A stretch of 64,000 nt of DNA from Pseudoxanthomonas sp. J35 (GTDB lineage Bacteria; Pseudomonadota; Gammaproteobacteria; Xanthomonadales; Xanthomonadaceae). Positions 8,280 to 18,808 of the stretch are shown piece after piece. Each line of letters opens with the position of its first letter. Position 1 is the first letter of the stretch. A model generated the notes under the pieces. It was not told the DNA's origin. It saw only the letters and a list, made by a program, of their open reading frames with translations, and searched no databases. The translations under genes and the position numbers were made by a program. The stretch lies in assembly GCF_000513995.1 (NCBI RefSeq), contig NZ_AZVB01000011.1, positions 62,138-126,137 of the forward strand, in the 5' to 3' direction.

Positions 8280-9647
8280 ATGTCCCTGCAGAACCCCAAG
8301 GTGGGCTTCGTCAGCCTCGGCTGTCCGAAGGCCCTCGTCGATTCAGAGCGCATCCTCACCCAGCTGCGGGTCGAAGGCTACGACATCGTGCCCAGCTACG
8401 ACGCCGCCGACGTGGTCGTGGTCAACACCTGTGGCTTCATCGATTCCGCCGTGGCCGAATCGCTGGACGCCATCGGCGAGGCGATGAACGAGAACGGCAA
8501 GGTCATCGTCACCGGCTGCCTGGGCAAGAAGTCGGAGATGATCCGCGAGCAGTATCCCGACGTCCTGTCGGTGTCCGGCCCGCAGGACTACACCAGCGTG
8601 ATGGAAGCCGTGCACAAGGCGCTGCCGCCGAAGCACGACCCGTTCCTGGACCTGGTGCCGGACTACGGCCTGAAGCTCACGCCGCACCACTACGCGTACC
8701 TCAAGATTTCCGAGGGCTGCAACCACCGCTGCAGCTTCTGCATCATCCCCTCGATGCGCGGCGACCTGGTCTCGCGCCCCGTGGACGAAGTGCTGCGCGA
8801 GGCCGAGCGCCTGGTGAAGGGCGGCGTGCGCGAACTGCTGGTCGTCTCCCAGGACACCTCCGCCTACGGCGTGGACATGCGCTACGCACCGGGTACCTGG
8901 CGCGGCAGGGAATACGCCACCCGCATGAAGGCGCTGTGCGAAGGCCTGTCCGAGCTGGATGCCTGGACCCGCCTGCACTACGTCTACCCGTACCCGCACG
9001 TGGACGAGGTCATCCCGCTGATGGCCGAGGGCAAGGTGCTGCCGTACCTGGACATCCCGTTCCAGCACGCCAGCCCGCGCATCCTCAAGCTGATGAAGCG
9101 TCCCGGCGCGGTCGACAAGACCCTCGAGCGGATCCAGCGCTGGCGCGCGATCTGCCCCGAGCTGACCCTGCGCTCGACCTTCATCGTCGGTTTCCCCGGC
9201 GAGACCGAGCAGGAGTTCGAAGAGCTGCTGGATTTCCTCGACGAGGCCCAGCTGGACCGCGTCGGCGCCTTCGCCTATTCGCCGGTGGAAGGCGCGGCGG
9301 CCAACGAGCTGCCCGGCGCCGTGCCGGAAGAAGTGAAGCAGGAACGCCTGGCCCGCTTCATGGAGCGCCAGGGCGAAATCTCGGCCGCGCGCCTGGAAGC
9401 CAAGGTCGGCAGCGTGCAGCGCTGCCTGGTCGACTTCCTCGACGGCGAACTGGCGATCGCCCGTTCCATGGCCGATGCGCCGGAGATCGACGGCGTGGTG
9501 CAGATCCAGGACGGCCGCGACGCCGGCCTGCAGCCGGGCGAGTTCGTCGACGTGCGGATCATGGGCAGCGACGAGCACGACCTCTACGGCGAAGTCGAAT
9601 ACGCCGAAACCGGCGACACCCCGTCGCTGTCGCTGCGGGTGCTCTGA
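8280..9647 (+). CDS. rimO: Ribosomal protein S12 methylthiotransferase
   Basis: 455-residue radical-SAM enzyme that methylthiolates Asp88 of S12. The N-terminal UPF0004 domain has its three cluster cysteines (SLGCPK, NTCGF, GCLGK). The radical-SAM motif CNHRCSFCI sits near residue 150, and a TRAM domain closes the C-terminus (about 385-455). [15 protein letters not shown] is diagnostic of RimO rather than MiaB. Monocistronic, convergent with greB. Confidence 0.97.
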   Translation: MSLQNPKVGFVSLGCPKALVDSERILTQLRVEGYDIVPSYDAADVVVVNTCGFIDSAVAESLDAIGEAMNENGKVIVTGCLGKKSEMIREQYPDVLSVSGPQDYTSVMEAVHKALPPKHDPFLDLVPDYGLKLTPHHYAYLKISEGCNHRCSFCIIPSMRGDLVSRPVDEVLREAERLVKGGVRELLVVSQDTSAYGVDMRYAPGTWRGREYATRMKALCEGLSELDAWTRLHYVYPYPHVDEVIPLMAEGKVLPYLDIPFQHASPRILKLMKRPGAVDKTLERIQRWRAICPELTLRSTFIVGFPGETEQEFEELLDFLDEAQLDRVGAFAYSPVEGAAANELPGAVPEEVKQERLARFMERQGEISAARLEAKVGSVQRCLVDFLDGELAIARSMADAPEIDGVVQIQDGRDAGLQPGEFVDVRIMGSDEHDLYGEVEYAETGDTPSLSLRVL

Positions 9648-9673
9648 GCGACGGATTCCGGCGGCTGGGGCCG

Positions 9674-9695
9674 TGGCGCGCTCGTCGGCGCGCCA
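9674..9695. terminator. Hairpin between convergent rimO and greB
   Basis: TGGCGCGC-TCGTCG-GCGCGCCA is a perfect 8-bp stem in the 54-base convergent spacer. There is no T tract, so it could only be a weak bidirectional terminator. Confidence 0.4.
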
Positions 9696-9701
9696 TCGCC
9701 A

Positions 9702-10205
9702 TCACACCTCGTAGTCCACCGCGACGATCGCGAACCGCGCCGGCCCGCCCGGCAGCTGCGCCTCGACCTCGTCGTCGATGCGCTTCTTCAGCAGGGCCCG
9801 GGCCAGCGGCGAGTCGATGCTGATCCAGCCGGCGCCGGCGTCGGTCTCGTCCGGGCCGACGATGCGGTAGCGCGCCACCTCGCCGGTGTCGAGCCGTTCC
9901 AGTTCCACCCACGCGCCGAAGAACACCGCCTCCGGATCGGCCGGCGCCTGGTCGACCACGCGCAGCGCCGGCACCCGCTTGCTCAGGTAGCGTACGCGCC
10001 GGTCGATCTCGGCCAGCTGCTTCTTGCGGTAGGTGTACTCGGCGTTCTCCGAACGGTCGCCCTCGGCCGCCGCCGCGGCCAGCGCCTTGACCACTTCCGG
10101 GCGTTGCACCCGCCACAGCTGGTCCAGCTCGGCCTTGAGCCGTTCGTGGCCTTCGCGGGTGATCAGGGCGGTGCTTTTCTCGGGAGGGGGACGCCAGCGG
10201 GACAT
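9702..10205 (-). CDS. greB: Transcription elongation factor GreB
   Basis: 167-residue factor that stimulates transcript cleavage by backtracked RNA polymerase. The N-terminal coiled coil carries the acidic tip [16 protein letters not shown] (about residues 49-64) with the catalytic Asp-Glu pair. The C-terminal FKBP-like domain has [20 protein letters not shown]. The basic N-terminus and length favour GreB over GreA. The ATG at 10205 begins MSRWRPPPE. It lies 29 bases after the HerA-like ATPase gene, probably in one transcript. Confidence 0.95.
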   Translation of the reverse strand: MSRWRPPPEKSTALITREGHERLKAELDQLWRVQRPEVVKALAAAAAEGDRSENAEYTYRKKQLAEIDRRVRYLSKRVPALRVVDQAPADPEAVFFGAWVELERLDTGEVARYRIVGPDETDAGAGWISIDSPLARALLKKRIDDEVEAQLPGGPARFAIVAVDYEV

Positions 10206-10234
10206 CGGATTGCGGGGACTGCAGGTGGGAAGGA

Positions 10235-11791
10235 TCAGCGGCGGCCGAAGATGCCGCCGAGGATGCCGCGCACGATCTGGTTGCCGATCTGGCCGCCGTA
10301 CTTCTTGCCGGCCTTGCCGGCGATGCTCTCGCCGATCGAGCTGCCGACGCTGCGGCCGATCGAGCCGCCGACGTTGCGCGTGGTCTGCTTGGCCACCGAT
10401 TCGACCACACCCTGGCGGCGTCTGGTGCCAAACAGGAATTCGTTGATCTTCTGGCCGAAACCGCCTTCCGCCGGGTCCTTGCCGGCGGCCGGTGCGTCCT
10501 GGGCGGCGGCCTGCACGCGCGCGGCCAGCAGCTCGGCGGCCGATTCGCGGTTGACCGCGGTGTCGTAGCGGGTGCCGACCGGGCTGCCGGCGCGCACCTT
10601 CATCCGCTCCGATTCGGTGATCGCGCCCATCCGGCAGCGCGGCGGGGCGATCCTCGTCTGCTGCACGGGCGAGGGGACGCCCTTGTCCTGCAGCGTGCTG
10701 ACCAGCGCCTCTCCGGTGCCCAGCTGCGAGATCGCCGCGGCCACGTCCAGCTTCGGATTGGGCACGAAGGTCTGCGCCGCGGTCTTCACCGCCTTCTGGT
10801 CGCGCGGGGTGTAGGCGCGCAGCGCGTGCTGCACGCGGTTGCCGAGCTGGCCGAGGATGTTGTCCGGCACGTCGTCGGGGAACTGCGAGCAGAAGTACAC
10901 GCCCACGCCCTTGGAGCGGATCAGGCGCACGACCTGCTCGATGCGCTGCTTCAGCGCGGCCGGCGCGTCGTCGAACAGCAGGTGCGCCTCGTCGAAGATG
11001 AAGGCCAGCTTCGGCTTGTCGAGGTCGCCGACCTCCGGCAGGGTCTCGAACAGCTCGCTGAGCAGCCACAGCAGGAAGGTCGCGTACAGGCGCGGCTTGA
11101 GGATCAGCTGGTCGGCGGCGAGGATGCCGATCACGCCGCGGCCGTCGTGGTTGACGCGCATGAGGTCGGCCAGCTCCAGGGCCGGCTCGCCGAAGAACCG
11201 TTCGCCGCCGTCCTGCGCCAGGCGCAGCAGGGCGCGCTGGATCGCCGCCACCGACTGCGGGCTGACCAGGCCGTATTCGGCCGAGATCGCCTTGCGTTCC
11301 TCGGCGACCAGGTTGAGCAGGGCGCGCAGGTCGTCCAGGTCCAGCAGCAACAGGCCGCGGTCGTCGGCCAGCTTGAACACGATGTCCAGGACGCCGGACT
11401 GGGTGTCGTTCAGCTCGAGGATGCGGCCCAGCAGCGTGGGCCCCATCTCGCTGACGGTGGTGCGCACCGGATGGCCCAGCTTGCCGTACAGGTCCCAGAA
11501 CACCACCGGGCTGGCGGCCGGGGCCCAGTCGGCCACGCCGATCTCGGCGGCCCGCGCCTGCAGCTTCTCGCCGCCTTCGCCGGGCACCGCCAGGCCGGCC
11601 ACGTCGCCCTTCACGTCGGCCATGAACACCGGCACGCCGATCCGCGAGAAGCCCTCGGCCAGGGTCATCAGGGTCACCGTCTTGCCGGTGCCGGTGGCCC
11701 CGGCCACCAGGCCGTGGCGGTTGCCGTACTTCGGCAGCAGGGTGACCGCGACGTCGTCGGTGACGCCCTTGCCCAGCAGGATCGGGTCCAT
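10235..11791 (-). CDS. HerA-like ATPase, DUF853 (YjgR) family
   Basis: 518-residue putative helicase/translocase ATPase. Walker A is GATGTGKT near residue 31. Walker B is [12 protein letters not shown] near residue 263, followed by the [18 protein letters not shown] sensor segment. The C-terminus (about 460-518) is a Gly/Ser/Arg-rich low-complexity tail, usual for DUF853. Its cellular role is not well defined; relatives of HerA/FtsK pump DNA. Upstream of greB in the same direction and divergent from mltD. Confidence 0.9.
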   Translation of the reverse strand: MDPILLGKGVTDDVAVTLLPKYGNRHGLVAGATGTGKTVTLMTLAEGFSRIGVPVFMADVKGDVAGLAVPGEGGEKLQARAAEIGVADWAPAASPVVFWDLYGKLGHPVRTTVSEMGPTLLGRILELNDTQSGVLDIVFKLADDRGLLLLDLDDLRALLNLVAEERKAISAEYGLVSPQSVAAIQRALLRLAQDGGERFFGEPALELADLMRVNHDGRGVIGILAADQLILKPRLYATFLLWLLSELFETLPEVGDLDKPKLAFIFDEAHLLFDDAPAALKQRIEQVVRLIRSKGVGVYFCSQFPDDVPDNILGQLGNRVQHALRAYTPRDQKAVKTAAQTFVPNPKLDVAAAISQLGTGEALVSTLQDKGVPSPVQQTRIAPPRCRMGAITESERMKVRAGSPVGTRYDTAVNRESAAELLAARVQAAAQDAPAAGKDPAEGGFGQKINEFLFGTRRRQGVVESVAKQTTRNVGGSIGRSVGSSIGESIAGKAGKKYGGQIGNQIVRGILGGIFGRR

Positions 11792-11904
11792 TCGTTGCCC
11801 CAGTGGATTCCAGTTCGTCCGGGGATTCTAGCGGGCCGGGCCGGGTTGCCGCGCCCCGCCGCGCAGGGCTACCCTGCCTGCCGCTCCGTGCCGCAGAAGT
11901 CCCG

Positions 11905-13452
11905 ATGTCCGCTGTGCTGCTGAAGACGCGCTGGCCGCTGGCCGCGCTCCTGTTCCTGTCCTGCCTGCCCGCCCCAGCCCTTGCCCAGCGGGTGTCCGCC
12001 AAGGACCGCGCCGCTTCCGAGGCGATGGTCCAGCGCATGGCCGCCGCCGAGCAGCGCTACAAGGACGCCGTGGTCCTGGTCCGCAACGGCGACGCGAAGG
12101 GCGTGGAGGAGAGCAACGCCGCGCTCGAGGACATGGAGGACGTGGTCGACGCCTGCGCCAAGCAGAAGGGCTGCCCGATGTCGGACATGCTCGCCGCGTG
12201 GAAGCGCCTGCTGAAGACCGAAGTGGACGTGGCCTCCGCGGAGGACGAAGGCCTGGAGGAGGACGAGCCGCTGGAGGCCGATACCGCCCTGGCCGCGGAC
12301 ATCCCCGAGGCCGCGCGCACGATCCGCCTGCTTGGCGACGACCGCCGCCACGCCTTCGACCACATGGTCCAGTTCAACCCGGCGATCCAGGCCGGCATCC
12401 GTCGCTGGCTGACCGACATGCGCCCGCAGCTGATGACCAGCTACGAGAACTACCAGTACATGCGCCACCTGATGTGGCCGGAGTTCGAGCGCCGCGGCCT
12501 GCCGGAGGCGCTGCTGTTCGGGATCATGGCCAAGGAATCCAACGGCCGCGTGCACGCCACCTCGCGCGCCGGTGCCGCCGGTCCGCTGCAGTTCATGCCG
12601 GCCACCGGGCGCCGCTTCGGCCTGGGTCCGGACGGCACCGGCTTCGACACCCGCTACGACCCGCGCAGCGCCGCCGCCGCCAGCGCCGCCTACCTCAACG
12701 AGCGCCTGAAGCAGCTCAACAACGACCTGGAAATGTCGCTGGCCGGCTACAACGGCGGCGAGGGCCGCGCGCTGCGCGTGCACCGCAACTACGGCGGCAC
12801 CGGCTTCTGGAACGTCTCCGCCTACGAGCAGTTCCCGATCGAGACCCGCGACTACGTGCCGATGGTGATCGCCGCGGCGTGGATCTACCTGCACCCGAAG
12901 CAGTACGGCGTGGTGTTCCCGAAGGTCGAGCCGCATCCGGCCACGCTGAAGCTGGCCGCGCCGGCGAGCATCTACGAGCTGACCATCTGCCTGGGCAACA
13001 GCGGCAGCCGCGACGGCTACATGCGCGCCCTGCGCAACCTCAATCCGCGCTACGAGGCCGACAGCTGGATCCCGGCCGGGACCGTGCTCAACGCCACCAG
13101 CCACATCGTCGGCCTGTACCAGCGCCATTGCACGGGCGGCGCGCGTGCGCAGCTGGCGCAGGCGCTGGTGCGCGCCGATCCTACCGCCGCCCTGGTCCGC
13201 GACACCCCGGCCGGCACGGTGGCGGTGGGCGACCTGGTGCCGCTGCCGGGCGCCGCGCCGGTGCCGGCGTCGCCGGCCAGGGCGAAGCCCAGGCCGGGCA
13301 GCTACCGCGTGGCCAAGGGCGACACCCTAGGCCGCATCGCGCAGAAGCACGGCTGCGACGTGAAGTCGCTGGCGCGCGCCAACGGGCTGAAGGCGCCGGG
13401 TTACAGCGTGCGCGCCGGGCAGCAGCTGAAGCTGGAAGGCTGCCGCGGTTGA
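11905..13452 (+). CDS. mltD: Membrane-bound lytic murein transglycosylase D-like
   Basis: 515 residues. A signal peptide (CLPAPALAQ, residues 1-28) is followed by an acidic helical region. The SLT lysozyme-like domain (about 200-350) has catalytic Glu in AKESNGR and the [18 protein letters not shown] and [10 protein letters not shown] motifs. One LysM domain sits at the C-terminus ([19 protein letters not shown], about 470-512). It cleaves peptidoglycan glycan strands to 1,6-anhydro ends. The ATG at 11905 gives the clean signal peptide. It lacks an obvious lipobox, and E. coli MltD has two LysM repeats, so the symbol is by architecture. Confidence 0.88.
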   Translation: MSAVLLKTRWPLAALLFLSCLPAPALAQRVSAKDRAASEAMVQRMAAAEQRYKDAVVLVRNGDAKGVEESNAALEDMEDVVDACAKQKGCPMSDMLAAWKRLLKTEVDVASAEDEGLEEDEPLEADTALAADIPEAARTIRLLGDDRRHAFDHMVQFNPAIQAGIRRWLTDMRPQLMTSYENYQYMRHLMWPEFERRGLPEALLFGIMAKESNGRVHATSRAGAAGPLQFMPATGRRFGLGPDGTGFDTRYDPRSAAAASAAYLNERLKQLNNDLEMSLAGYNGGEGRALRVHRNYGGTGFWNVSAYEQFPIETRDYVPMVIAAAWIYLHPKQYGVVFPKVEPHPATLKLAAPASIYELTICLGNSGSRDGYMRALRNLNPRYEADSWIPAGTVLNATSHIVGLYQRHCTGGARAQLAQALVRADPTAALVRDTPAGTVAVGDLVPLPGAAPVPASPARAKPRPGSYRVAKGDTLGRIAQKHGCDVKSLARANGLKAPGYSVRAGQQLKLEGCRG

Positions 13453-13518
13453 GGCACCACGCCGGATGACCGGCAGCCGGCACGACGGGCGCGCGTGCCG
13501 GCGGGTGGCCGGAGGACA

Positions 13519-13542
13519 GCAGCGGGGCAAGCCCCGCTCTAC
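13519..13542 (-). repeat. GTAG REP between convergent mltD and psd
   Basis: Exact reverse complement of the 5607-type 24-base core. Confidence 0.8.
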
Positions 13543-13573
13543 GGGGCGGTCGCGGACGGCGCGCAGGCGCGCG

Positions 13574-14422
13574 TCAGCGGCGCAGGTGGGCGAGGGCCTG
13601 GCCCAGCTTCACCGGGGATTCGGCGGCCAGGCCCGGGGCCAGGTCGGCCACGCCCGGCGGCAGCAGCACGATCACCGTGGAGCCGTAGTTGAAGCGCGCC
13701 ATCTCGGCGAAGCGCTCCAGCACGATGCCCTTGCCGCGCCAGTCCTTGCGGGTGATGTCGTCGCCGTACTCGGGGATCTCGACGCCGCTCCACACCGTTT
13801 CCACGCCCGAGACCAGCAGCGCGCCGACCATCACCGAGGCCATCGGCCCGAAGTCGGTGTCGAAATGGCAGACCAGCCGCTCGTTGCGCGCGAACAGGCG
13901 CGGCACCGAGCGCACCGCGGCGGTGCCGACGCTGAACAGCCGGCCCGGGACGTGCACGGTCTCGCGCAGCACGCCGGTCCACGGCATGTGCACGCGGTGG
14001 TAGTCGCGCGGCGACAGGTACACGGTGGCGAAGCTGCCACCGGCGAAGACCCGCGCCGCCTCGGTATCGCCGAGCAGCTCGGCGGCGGTGAAGCCGTGGC
14101 CCTTGGCCTGGAAGATGCGGCCGTCCTCGCCGATCGCACCGAGCTGGCTGATGTGGCCGTCGGCCGGCATCAGGATCGCGCGCGGATCCGGGTCGGGCAC
14201 GCGCGCGCCGGGCTTGAGCGCGCGGGTGAAGAACGCATTGAAGGTGGGGTAGGCGGTCGGATCCGGCTCGGCGGCTTCAGCGAGGTCGACGTTGAAGCGA
14301 CGGATCGCCGTGTCGATCAGCGTCTGCTTCAGCCACGGGTTTTCCGAGTACGCGGCGCTCCGGGCGATGGAGCTCAGCAGGCGGTGCGGCAGGGCCCAGG
14401 TCAGCGCGGTGATCAGGCTCAA
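13574..14422 (-). CDS. psd: Phosphatidylserine decarboxylase proenzyme
   Basis: 282-residue inner-membrane enzyme making phosphatidylethanolamine. It self-cleaves at the Ser of FNYGSTVIV near residue 254 to create the pyruvoyl group; the common form is LGST. The Asp/His residues of [23 protein letters not shown] and [10 protein letters not shown] are present. It begins [12 protein letters not shown] and overlaps the SCO gene stop by ATGA, so the two are translationally coupled. Confidence 0.96.
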   Translation of the reverse strand: MSLITALTWALPHRLLSSIARSAAYSENPWLKQTLIDTAIRRFNVDLAEAAEPDPTAYPTFNAFFTRALKPGARVPDPDPRAILMPADGHISQLGAIGEDGRIFQAKGHGFTAAELLGDTEAARVFAGGSFATVYLSPRDYHRVHMPWTGVLRETVHVPGRLFSVGTAAVRSVPRLFARNERLVCHFDTDFGPMASVMVGALLVSGVETVWSGVEIPEYGDDITRKDWRGKGIVLERFAEMARFNYGSTVIVLLPPGVADLAPGLAAESPVKLGQALAHLRR

Positions 14423-15072
14423 GGCGCGGCCTCCACCTGGTTCAGCACTTCCAGGTCGCGGGCGATGGCCAGCGGCTGGAACGGCGGGCGGATCAGCCCT
14501 GCCAGGCGGCCCTGCGGGTCGAGCAGGGCGATGTTGGCCGAGTGGTCGACGCTGTAGTCGTTAGGATTCGCGGCGTAGCCCTTGCCGGGCACCTTCATGA
14601 ACACGAAGCCGAGCGAGGTGGCGAACTTCTCCAGCGCGGGGATGTCGGCCGTCGCCGCCAGGGTGTCCGGGTGGAACGCGTGGGCGTACTCGCCGGCCTT
14701 GGCGGGCGTGTCGCGCTCCGGGTCCACGGAGACGAACAGCACGCGCGGCCGGGTCGATTCCGGCAGCGCCTCCCACTGCTTCTGCGCCTGGGCCAGCTCG
14801 GCCAGGGTGGTCGGGCACACGTCCGGGCAGAAGGTGAAGCCGAGGAACACCAGGGTCCAGTGCCCGGCCAGTTCGCCGGGGACCAGCGGGGTGCCGTCGG
14901 ACTGGCGCAGGTTGAAGGCCGGCAGCTGGCGCGGCTGCGGCAGCAGGGTCACGGTCTGCAGCTCCGGTGCGGGCGCGGCGGCGTCGCGGTCGAGCAGGTG
15001 GAAGGCGGCCAGCAGTCCCAGGCCCGCGGCGAGCGCGGCGGCCAGGATGTAGGCGGTGGTGCGGTTGAACAT
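14419..15072 (-). CDS. SCO1/SenC family copper chaperone
   Basis: 217-residue membrane-anchored thioredoxin-fold protein. It has one N-terminal helix (residues 5-25), the copper-binding CPDVC motif near residue 84, and the distal conserved His in [13 protein letters not shown] near residue 172. SCO proteins deliver copper to the CuA site of cytochrome c oxidase or act as thiol reductases. The ATG at 15072 ([10 protein letters not shown]) gives the expected anchor. The stop overlaps the psd start. No oxidase genes are in view. Confidence 0.93.
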   Translation of the reverse strand: MFNRTTAYILAAALAAGLGLLAAFHLLDRDAAAPAPELQTVTLLPQPRQLPAFNLRQSDGTPLVPGELAGHWTLVFLGFTFCPDVCPTTLAELAQAQKQWEALPESTRPRVLFVSVDPERDTPAKAGEYAHAFHPDTLAATADIPALEKFATSLGFVFMKVPGKGYAANPNDYSVDHSANIALLDPQGRLAGLIRPPFQPLAIARDLEVLNQVEAAP

Positions 15073-15150
15073 GCGCAGGTCCGGCGTCGTTCGGGCCGGA
15101 CATGATACCGGCCCTGCGGGCGCGGGACGGTGAATGGCGGGCGCCTGGCC

Positions 15151-15156
15151 TATAAT
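15151..15156 (+). promoter_or_regulatory. -10 box for prmB
   Basis: A perfect TATAAT followed by TCCCGGCC, 41 bases before the prmB ATG. Confidence 0.5.
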
Positions 15157-15196
15157 TCCCGGCCCCTTTCCGGTTGCGCCCGCGCGGCGCCGCGCC

Positions 15197-16126
15197 ATGA
15201 CTGCCGATTCGGCCGCCGAGCTGCACACCATCATCGACCTGATCCGCTACGGCGGCAGCCGCTTCAACGAGGCCGGGCTGACCTTCGGGCACAGCTACGA
15301 CAACGCGATGGACGAGGCCACCCAGCTGGTCCTGCACGCGCTGCACCTGCCGCACGACCTGAGCCCGGTGTATGGCCAGTCGCGCCTGACCACGGCGGAG
15401 AAGCAGAAGATCCTGGGCCTGTTCCAGCGCCGCATCGACGAGCGCGTGCCGGCGGCCTACCTGACCGGCGAGGCCTGGTTCGCCGGGCTGAGCTTCAAGT
15501 CCGACCGCCGTGCGCTGGTGCCGCGTTCGCCGATCGCCGAGCTGATCGAGAACGGCTTCGAGCCGTGGCTGGGCGGGCGCGAGGTGCGCCACGCGCTGGA
15601 CCTGTGCACCGGTTCCGGCTGCATTGCCATCGCCATGGCCCACTACAACCCGGACTGGCAGGTCGACGGCGTCGATATCAGCGACGACGCGCTGGCCCTG
15701 GCCGCGGAGAACAGGGCGCGCCTGCACGCGGACAACGTCACCCTGGTCAAGTCGGACCTGTTCGCCGGCCTGCAGGGCCGCCACTACGAGCTCATCGTCA
15801 CCAATCCGCCGTACGTCACCGACGACGAGACCGACGCGCTGCCGAAGGAATACTCGTACGAGCCGGAGCTGGGCCTGCGCGCCGGCCCCGACGGCCTGGA
15901 CCTGGTGCTGAAGATCCTGCGCGACGCGCCGCTGCACCTGTCGCAGGACGGCCTGCTGATCTGCGAGGTGGGCGAGTCCGAGCGCCACCTGGTCAAGCTG
16001 CTGCCGGAGCTGGACCTGGCCTGGATCGAGTTCAAGGTCGGGCAGATGGGCATCTTCGCGGTCGAGTGCCGCGAGCTGATCGCGCACAACGCACGCATCG
16101 CCGAGCTGGCCGCGGCGCGCGGCTGA
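15197..16126 (+). CDS. prmB: Ribosomal protein L3 glutamine methyltransferase
   Basis: 309-residue SAM-dependent methyltransferase. The SAM motif DLCTGSGCIAIAMA (about residue 135) and the catalytic VTNPPYVTDDE (about 201) are present. ALPKEYSYEPELGLRAGPDGLDL distinguishes PrmB from PrmC/HemK. MTADSAAELHTIIDLIRYG is the usual PrmB N-terminus, so the ATG at 15197 is used rather than codons upstream that run through the promoter. Single gene. Confidence 0.95.
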   Translation: MTADSAAELHTIIDLIRYGGSRFNEAGLTFGHSYDNAMDEATQLVLHALHLPHDLSPVYGQSRLTTAEKQKILGLFQRRIDERVPAAYLTGEAWFAGLSFKSDRRALVPRSPIAELIENGFEPWLGGREVRHALDLCTGSGCIAIAMAHYNPDWQVDGVDISDDALALAAENRARLHADNVTLVKSDLFAGLQGRHYELIVTNPPYVTDDETDALPKEYSYEPELGLRAGPDGLDLVLKILRDAPLHLSQDGLLICEVGESERHLVKLLPELDLAWIEFKVGQMGIFAVECRELIAHNARIAELAAARG

Positions 16127-16467
16127 TCGGGCCGTTCGCGATCGACGCCCAGGCGGGAACGGGAGCAACCGCAAGAGCCTGACGGCGCGGGCTGCGGCGG
16201 GAGTCCGCCGCCGTACGGGTCCGCCCCTTGGGACGGCATCCTGTCTCTGCGCGGATCCGTGGCACCTCCATATGCCACGCGGTCCATGCCCCCGTGCGAT
16301 GACGGCTTTCGGGGGGGGGGGGGGCGGGGTCTGCGGTGCCGCCAGCGTCGGAAACGCAGAACAGGCGCAATACCGTTACTGCGGCAACGGTTCCGCTGCA
16401 CTGCAGCAGGCGTCGCCGATATGCGATGCTTGCACGTCTCCCATCGGAACCCCGCGCGGGGCGCGCC
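16127..16467. other. 341-base prmB-aroC spacer with a 14-G tract
   Basis: It holds a hairpin GCGGCGG-GAGT-CCGCCGC (16194-16211, possible prmB terminator without T tract) and the G run at 16311-16324. No gene is supported. Confidence 0.6.
16311..16324 (+). repeat. Homopolymer of 14 G
   Basis: 14 consecutive G, then C, then four G, 144 bases before the aroC start. Long G runs slip in replication and sequencing. Confidence 0.85.
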
Positions 16468-17592
16468 TTGAGCAGCAACACCTTCGGCAAGCTGTTGTCG
16501 GTCACCACCTTCGGCGAATCGCATGGTCCGGCCATCGGCTGCGTCATCGACGGCTGTCCGCCGGGGCTGGAGATCGCCGCGGAGGAGTTCGCCCACGACC
16601 TGCAGCGCCGCGCCACCGGCAAGTCGCGCCACACCTCCGCGCGGCGCGAGGCCGACGAGGTCGAGATCCTCTCCGGCGTCTACGAGGGCCGCACCACCGG
16701 CACCCCGATCGCGCTGCTGATCCGCAACACCGACCAGCGCAGCAAGGACTACGCGAACATCGCCGCGCAGTTCCGCCCCGGCCACGCCGACTACAGCTAC
16801 TGGCGGAAGTACGGCATCCGCGATCCGCGCGGCGGCGGCCGCAGTTCCGCGCGCGAAACCACCATGCGCGTGGCCGCCGCGGTGATCGCCAAGAAGTGGC
16901 TGAAGCAGCGCCATGGCGTGACCGTGCGCGGCTTCATGGCGCAGATCGGCGAGGTGGTGCCGGCGGGCTTCGACTGGAGCGCGGTGGAGGAGAACCCGTT
17001 CTTCTGGCCGCACGCGCCGCAGGTGCCGGAGCTGGAGGCGTACATGGATGCGCTGCGCAAGTCCGGCGATTCGGTCGGCGCGCGGGTGACCGTGGTCGCC
17101 GACGGCGTGCCGCCGGGCTGGGGCGAGCCGATCTACGGCAAGCTCGACGGCGAACTGGCCGCGGCGCTGATGAGCATCAATGCGGTCAAGGGCGTGGAGA
17201 TCGGCGACGGCTTCGGCGTGGTCGCGCAGAAGGGCACCCAGCACCGCGACCTGATCTCGCCGGAGGGCTTCGCCAGCAACCATGCCGGCGGCATCCTCGG
17301 CGGCATTTCCACCGGCCAGCAGGTGGTCGCGTCGATCGCGCTCAAGCCGACCTCCAGCCTGCGCCTGCCGGGCCCGACCGTCGATGTCGATGGCAACCCG
17401 GTCGAGGTCGTCACCACCGGCCGCCACGATCCCTGCGTGGGCATCCGCGCCACGCCCATTGCCGAGGCGATGGTGGCGCTGGTGCTGATGGACCAGGCCC
17501 TGCGCCACCGCGCGCAGTGCGGCGACGTGGGCGAAGTGGGTCCGCGCATCCCCGCCGGCGCCGGCGCCCTCGGCGAAGGGCAGGGGAGCTGA
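16468..17592 (+). CDS. aroC: Chorismate synthase
   Basis: 374-residue enzyme making chorismate from EPSP using reduced FMN. Family signatures are all present: [18 protein letters not shown] (about residue 13), [21 protein letters not shown], and the [21 protein letters not shown] active-site stretch. [20 protein letters not shown] is also present. No ATG lies at the right place; a TTG at 16468 gives the typical (M)[19 protein letters not shown] start. An unusual start plus the upstream G tract may affect expression. Eleven bases separate it from the next gene. Confidence 0.96.
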   Translation: MSSNTFGKLLSVTTFGESHGPAIGCVIDGCPPGLEIAAEEFAHDLQRRATGKSRHTSARREADEVEILSGVYEGRTTGTPIALLIRNTDQRSKDYANIAAQFRPGHADYSYWRKYGIRDPRGGGRSSARETTMRVAAAVIAKKWLKQRHGVTVRGFMAQIGEVVPAGFDWSAVEENPFFWPHAPQVPELEAYMDALRKSGDSVGARVTVVADGVPPGWGEPIYGKLDGELAAALMSINAVKGVEIGDGFGVVAQKGTQHRDLISPEGFASNHAGGILGGISTGQQVVASIALKPTSSLRLPGPTVDVDGNPVEVVTTGRHDPCVGIRATPIAEAMVALVLMDQALRHRAQCGDVGEVGPRIPAGAGALGEGQGS

Positions 17593-17602
17593 GGTCCGCG
17601 CC

Positions 17603-18679
17603 ATGCCTGCCCCGCGTCCCCGCGTATGGGTTTCGCAGCCGCTGTTCGACGACATCGTTGACCAGCTGGCGGCCCATTGCGAGGTGGACGCCGTCGTGGA
17701 GGTCACCGAACACGACCCGGTCGCGATCGCCGCCGCGCTGCGCGAGGCCGATGGCGCCCTCATCACCCTCAACGAGCGCATCGGCGCCGCCGAACTGGCG
17801 CAGGCGCCCAGGCTGCGCGCGATCGCCAACGTCGGCGTCGGCTACAACAACCTCGATATCCCCGCGCTGGACGCGGCCGGTGTCATCGCCACCAACACGC
17901 CCGACGTCCTCACCGGGACCACGGCCGATCTCGGCTTCGCCCTGCTGATGGCGGCCGCGCGCCGCGTCACCGAATCCGAGCGCTGGCTGCGCGAAGGGCA
18001 GTGGAAGCAGTGGTCGTTCTCGACCATGCTCGGCGCCGACATCCACGGCAGCACCCTCGGCATCCTCGGCATGGGCCGGATCGGCCAGGCCATCGCCCGC
18101 CGCGGCCACCACGGCTTCGGCATGAGGGTGCTGTACCACAACCGGTCGCGCCTGCCCGAGGCGGTGGAGCAGGGCGTGGGCGCGAGCTACGTCGACTTCG
18201 ACACCTTGCTGGCCCAATCCGACCACCTACTGCTGGTGCTGCCGTACTCGGCGGCAAGCCACCACATCATCGACGCGGCCGCCCTGGCGAAGATGAAGCC
18301 CACCGCCACCCTGGTGAACATCGCCCGCGGCGGGCTCGTCGACGAACCGGCGCTGGCCGATGCGCTGGCCAACGGCCGCCTCGCCGCCGCCGGCCTGGAT
18401 GTCTACGAGGGCGAGCCCGTCGTGCGCCCGGAACTGCTGGCGCTGCGCAACGTGGTCCTGACCCCGCACATCGGCAGCGCCTCGCTGGCCACGCGCCGGG
18501 CGATGGTGCAGCTGGCCGTGGACAACCTGCTGGCGGCGCTCGGCTTCGGCCCGCGCGCCGGCCATCCGGCCAATCCGGTCACCGCGACGAAGACGCGCAC
18601 CGCGAATACCGCGGCCGATCGCATTACCGGCATTACCACCATTGCCGGCACCGGCAAAACCGCGGCCGGCAAACGATAG
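17603..18679 (+). CDS. D-isomer 2-hydroxyacid dehydrogenase (glyoxylate/hydroxypyruvate reductase-like)
   Basis: 358 residues. The NAD(P)-binding motif GILGMGRIGQAIA is near residue 153. The catalytic Arg is in NIARGGLVDEPAL (about 235), the Glu in LDVYEGEPVV (about 265) and the His in LTPHIGSAS (about 286). This is the D-glycerate dehydrogenase/GhrB group, reducing 2-oxoacids. The last 35 or so residues form a Thr/Ala/Gly-rich tail (RITGITTIAGTGKTAAGKR) beyond the normal family end. It is probably expanded by short repeats. Likely co-transcribed with aroC. Confidence 0.9.
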   Translation: MPAPRPRVWVSQPLFDDIVDQLAAHCEVDAVVEVTEHDPVAIAAALREADGALITLNERIGAAELAQAPRLRAIANVGVGYNNLDIPALDAAGVIATNTPDVLTGTTADLGFALLMAAARRVTESERWLREGQWKQWSFSTMLGADIHGSTLGILGMGRIGQAIARRGHHGFGMRVLYHNRSRLPEAVEQGVGASYVDFDTLLAQSDHLLLVLPYSAASHHIIDAAALAKMKPTATLVNIARGGLVDEPALADALANGRLAAAGLDVYEGEPVVRPELLALRNVVLTPHIGSASLATRRAMVQLAVDNLLAALGFGPRAGHPANPVTATKTRTANTAADRITGITTIAGTGKTAAGKR

Positions 18680-18771
18680 GGAACCTCCATCCGCGCCCGC
18701 AGCACATCGCAGGCGCCGCCCGGAAGGAGGTTCCCCGAACCCGGCCCCGCGCGCAGCCGCGCTCTTCCACC

Positions 18772-18800
18772 GAATCACGAATCCCCAATCACGAATCACG
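18772..18800 (+). repeat. Short direct repeats AATCACGAAT/CCCC before asd
   Basis: CGAATCACGAATCCC, CAATCACGAATCACG and GGATC run in tandem in the asd leader. This is a low-complexity motif with no assigned role. Confidence 0.5.
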
Positions 18801-18808
18801 GATCTCAA

